Positions 63,438 to 64,000 of a DNA stretch of 64,000 bases are shown here, in pieces. Source of the DNA: Dechloromonas denitrificans (GTDB taxonomy: Bacteria; Pseudomonadota; Gammaproteobacteria; Burkholderiales; Rhodocyclaceae); the NCBI RefSeq assembly GCF_020510665.1, contig NZ_CP075187.1, positions 1,012,501-1,076,500 of the forward strand, written 5' to 3'. The notes below the pieces were generated by a model. That model was given only the letters and a program-made list of their open reading frames with translations. It had not been told where the DNA came from and ran no database searches. How positions within the stretch are numbered: the first letter of the stretch is position 1; every line of letters starts with the position of its first letter. The translations under genes were made by a program, and so were the position numbers.

Positions 63438-64000
63438 CTATAAATCGCCGCGGTCGACCAGTTCAGCCAGCAGGTTTTTATAGTCATGGGCGCCCGGGCT
63501 TGATGCATTGTGGCGGAAAACATCCTGGTTCAGGGATGGGCTCTCCGCGACAGCGACATTTTCTGCAATCACCGTTTCGAGAACGTCGGCGCCGTAGCGC
63601 TCACGCAATTTGTTGCGTACATCGTCACTCATGCGTCGCCGCCGGTCAAACCTGGTTAGCAGGTAACGACGCTCGACGCGACGTTTGAGAACGGGTTCGA
63701 GTACCTGCAGGGTGCGAGTAATGTGGTCGGCTGCCTGCAAGGACAGATAGTCCGTCGAGATCGGGATCAGAAGGCGGTCGCAGGCAAAAATGGCATTGAG
63801 CGCCAGGACCCCAATGTAGGGGCAGCAATCAATGATGCAGTGGCGTGGAGCGGTGGTGCTTTCGAGCTGTTCCAGGCCGTGTCTGAGCTTGTTGAGAATG
63901 GCCGGGCCCTTGCCGAAGATCGAGTCGACCTTGATCAGTTGCTGGTGTGCGGGGATTAGTTGGCCGATGTGCTCCCAGTCAAGTTCCAGTTGGTCGAGTC
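63438..64000 (-). CDS. ParA/Soj family ATPase, C-terminal part (cut by window edge)
   Basis: About 187 residues are visible up to the right edge; the Walker A region would lie outside the window. The Walker B-type segment reads CIIDCCPYIGVLALNAIFACDRLLIPI, split around IIDCCP and NAIFACD, with the common DxPP here being DCCP. The region YLLTRFDRRRRMSDDV matches the ParA switch area. Whether it is a chromosome partition ATPase, a cellulose-linked or another orphan ParA cannot be told; no parB is visible. Confidence 0.85.
   Translation of the reverse strand, partial: LDQLELDWEHIGQLIPAHQQLIKVDSIFGKGPAILNKLRHGLEQLESTTAPRHCIIDCCPYIGVLALNAIFACDRLLIPISTDYLSLQAADHITRTLQVLEPVLKRRVERRYLLTRFDRRRRMSDDVRNKLRERYGADVLETVIAENVAVAESPSLNQDVFRHNASSPGAHDYKNLLAELVDRGDL

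Overview
The window looks like core chromosome of a betaproteobacterium, most likely a Rhodocyclales member of the Dechloromonas/Azonexus type. This is inferred from the gene set and gene order; no search was run. Supporting signs are moderately high GC with betaproteobacterial codon use, a sigma factor-DUF3619-DUF3106 cluster beside ilvIHC-pssA-leuA, fused pabBC, DUF3579, many two-component and c-di-GMP proteins, and a glyoxylate shunt encoded by separate aceB and aceA loci. Almost every base is coding. I saw no tRNA, rRNA, CRISPR array, prophage or defence island.

Layout. 1-5.5 kb: end of an unidentified gene, a FixJ-type regulator with its PAS sensor kinase, and a receiver-GGDEF-EAL protein. 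5.5-7.6 kb: lrgA-lrgB and a Gate-domain membrane protein. 7.7-12.1 kb: malate synthase, a LysR regulator with DUF454, and isocitrate lyase. 12.4-14.8 kb: a chemoreceptor and rraA. 14.8-19.2 kb: clpS-clpA, a cold shock gene, and moaC-soxY-soxZ. 19.3-22.7 kb: a BepA-like protease, a TusA-like protein and fused pabBC. 22.8-28.4 kb: pepA-holC-hypothetical-valS-hypothetical, divergent from lptF-lptG (28.5-30.7 kb). 30.7-32.6 kb: an RDD-DUF3106-DUF3619-sigma factor operon on the minus strand. 32.7-38.4 kb: ilvI-ilvH-ilvC, pssA, leuA. 38.4-41.7 kb: DUF2069-wrbA, yihY and a large protein with PilZ-like motifs. 41.9-43.8 kb: rpsP-rimM-trmD-rplS. 43.9-45.3 kb: an IS4-type insertion sequence. 45.4-49.2 kb: xseB-ispA-dxs-folE2. 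49.3-53.6 kb: a Rieske oxygenase, an EamA transporter, a SpoIIAA-like protein, a mercaptopyruvate sulfurtransferase, and queG. 53.6-56.5 kb: tsaE-amiC and a diguanylate cyclase. 56.7-62.6 kb: ribF-ileS-lspA-fkpB-ispH, then rpsT. 62.7-64 kb: DUF3579, a small hypothetical gene and a truncated ParA-like gene.

How the parts work together. The window carries branched-chain amino acid synthesis (ilvIHC, leuA), isoprenoid synthesis (dxs, ispA, ispH), folate precursors (pabBC, folE2), C2 assimilation (aceA, aceB), envelope building (lptFG, lspA, pssA, amiC, bepA) and translation or tRNA modification (valS, ileS, rpsP, rplS, rpsT, rimM, trmD, tsaE, queG). It also holds one likely active diguanylate cyclase, one protein with an intact EAL domain and one candidate c-di-GMP receptor.

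Most notable observations: a compact, little-characterised sigma factor operon with membrane and periplasmic partners; two genes that seem to need non-ATG/GTG/TTG starts (CTG for the sigma factor, ATT for pabBC); an IS4 element with a 12-bp target duplication that splits the terminator shared by rplS and folE2; and a cluster of four palindromes between aceA and the chemoreceptor gene.
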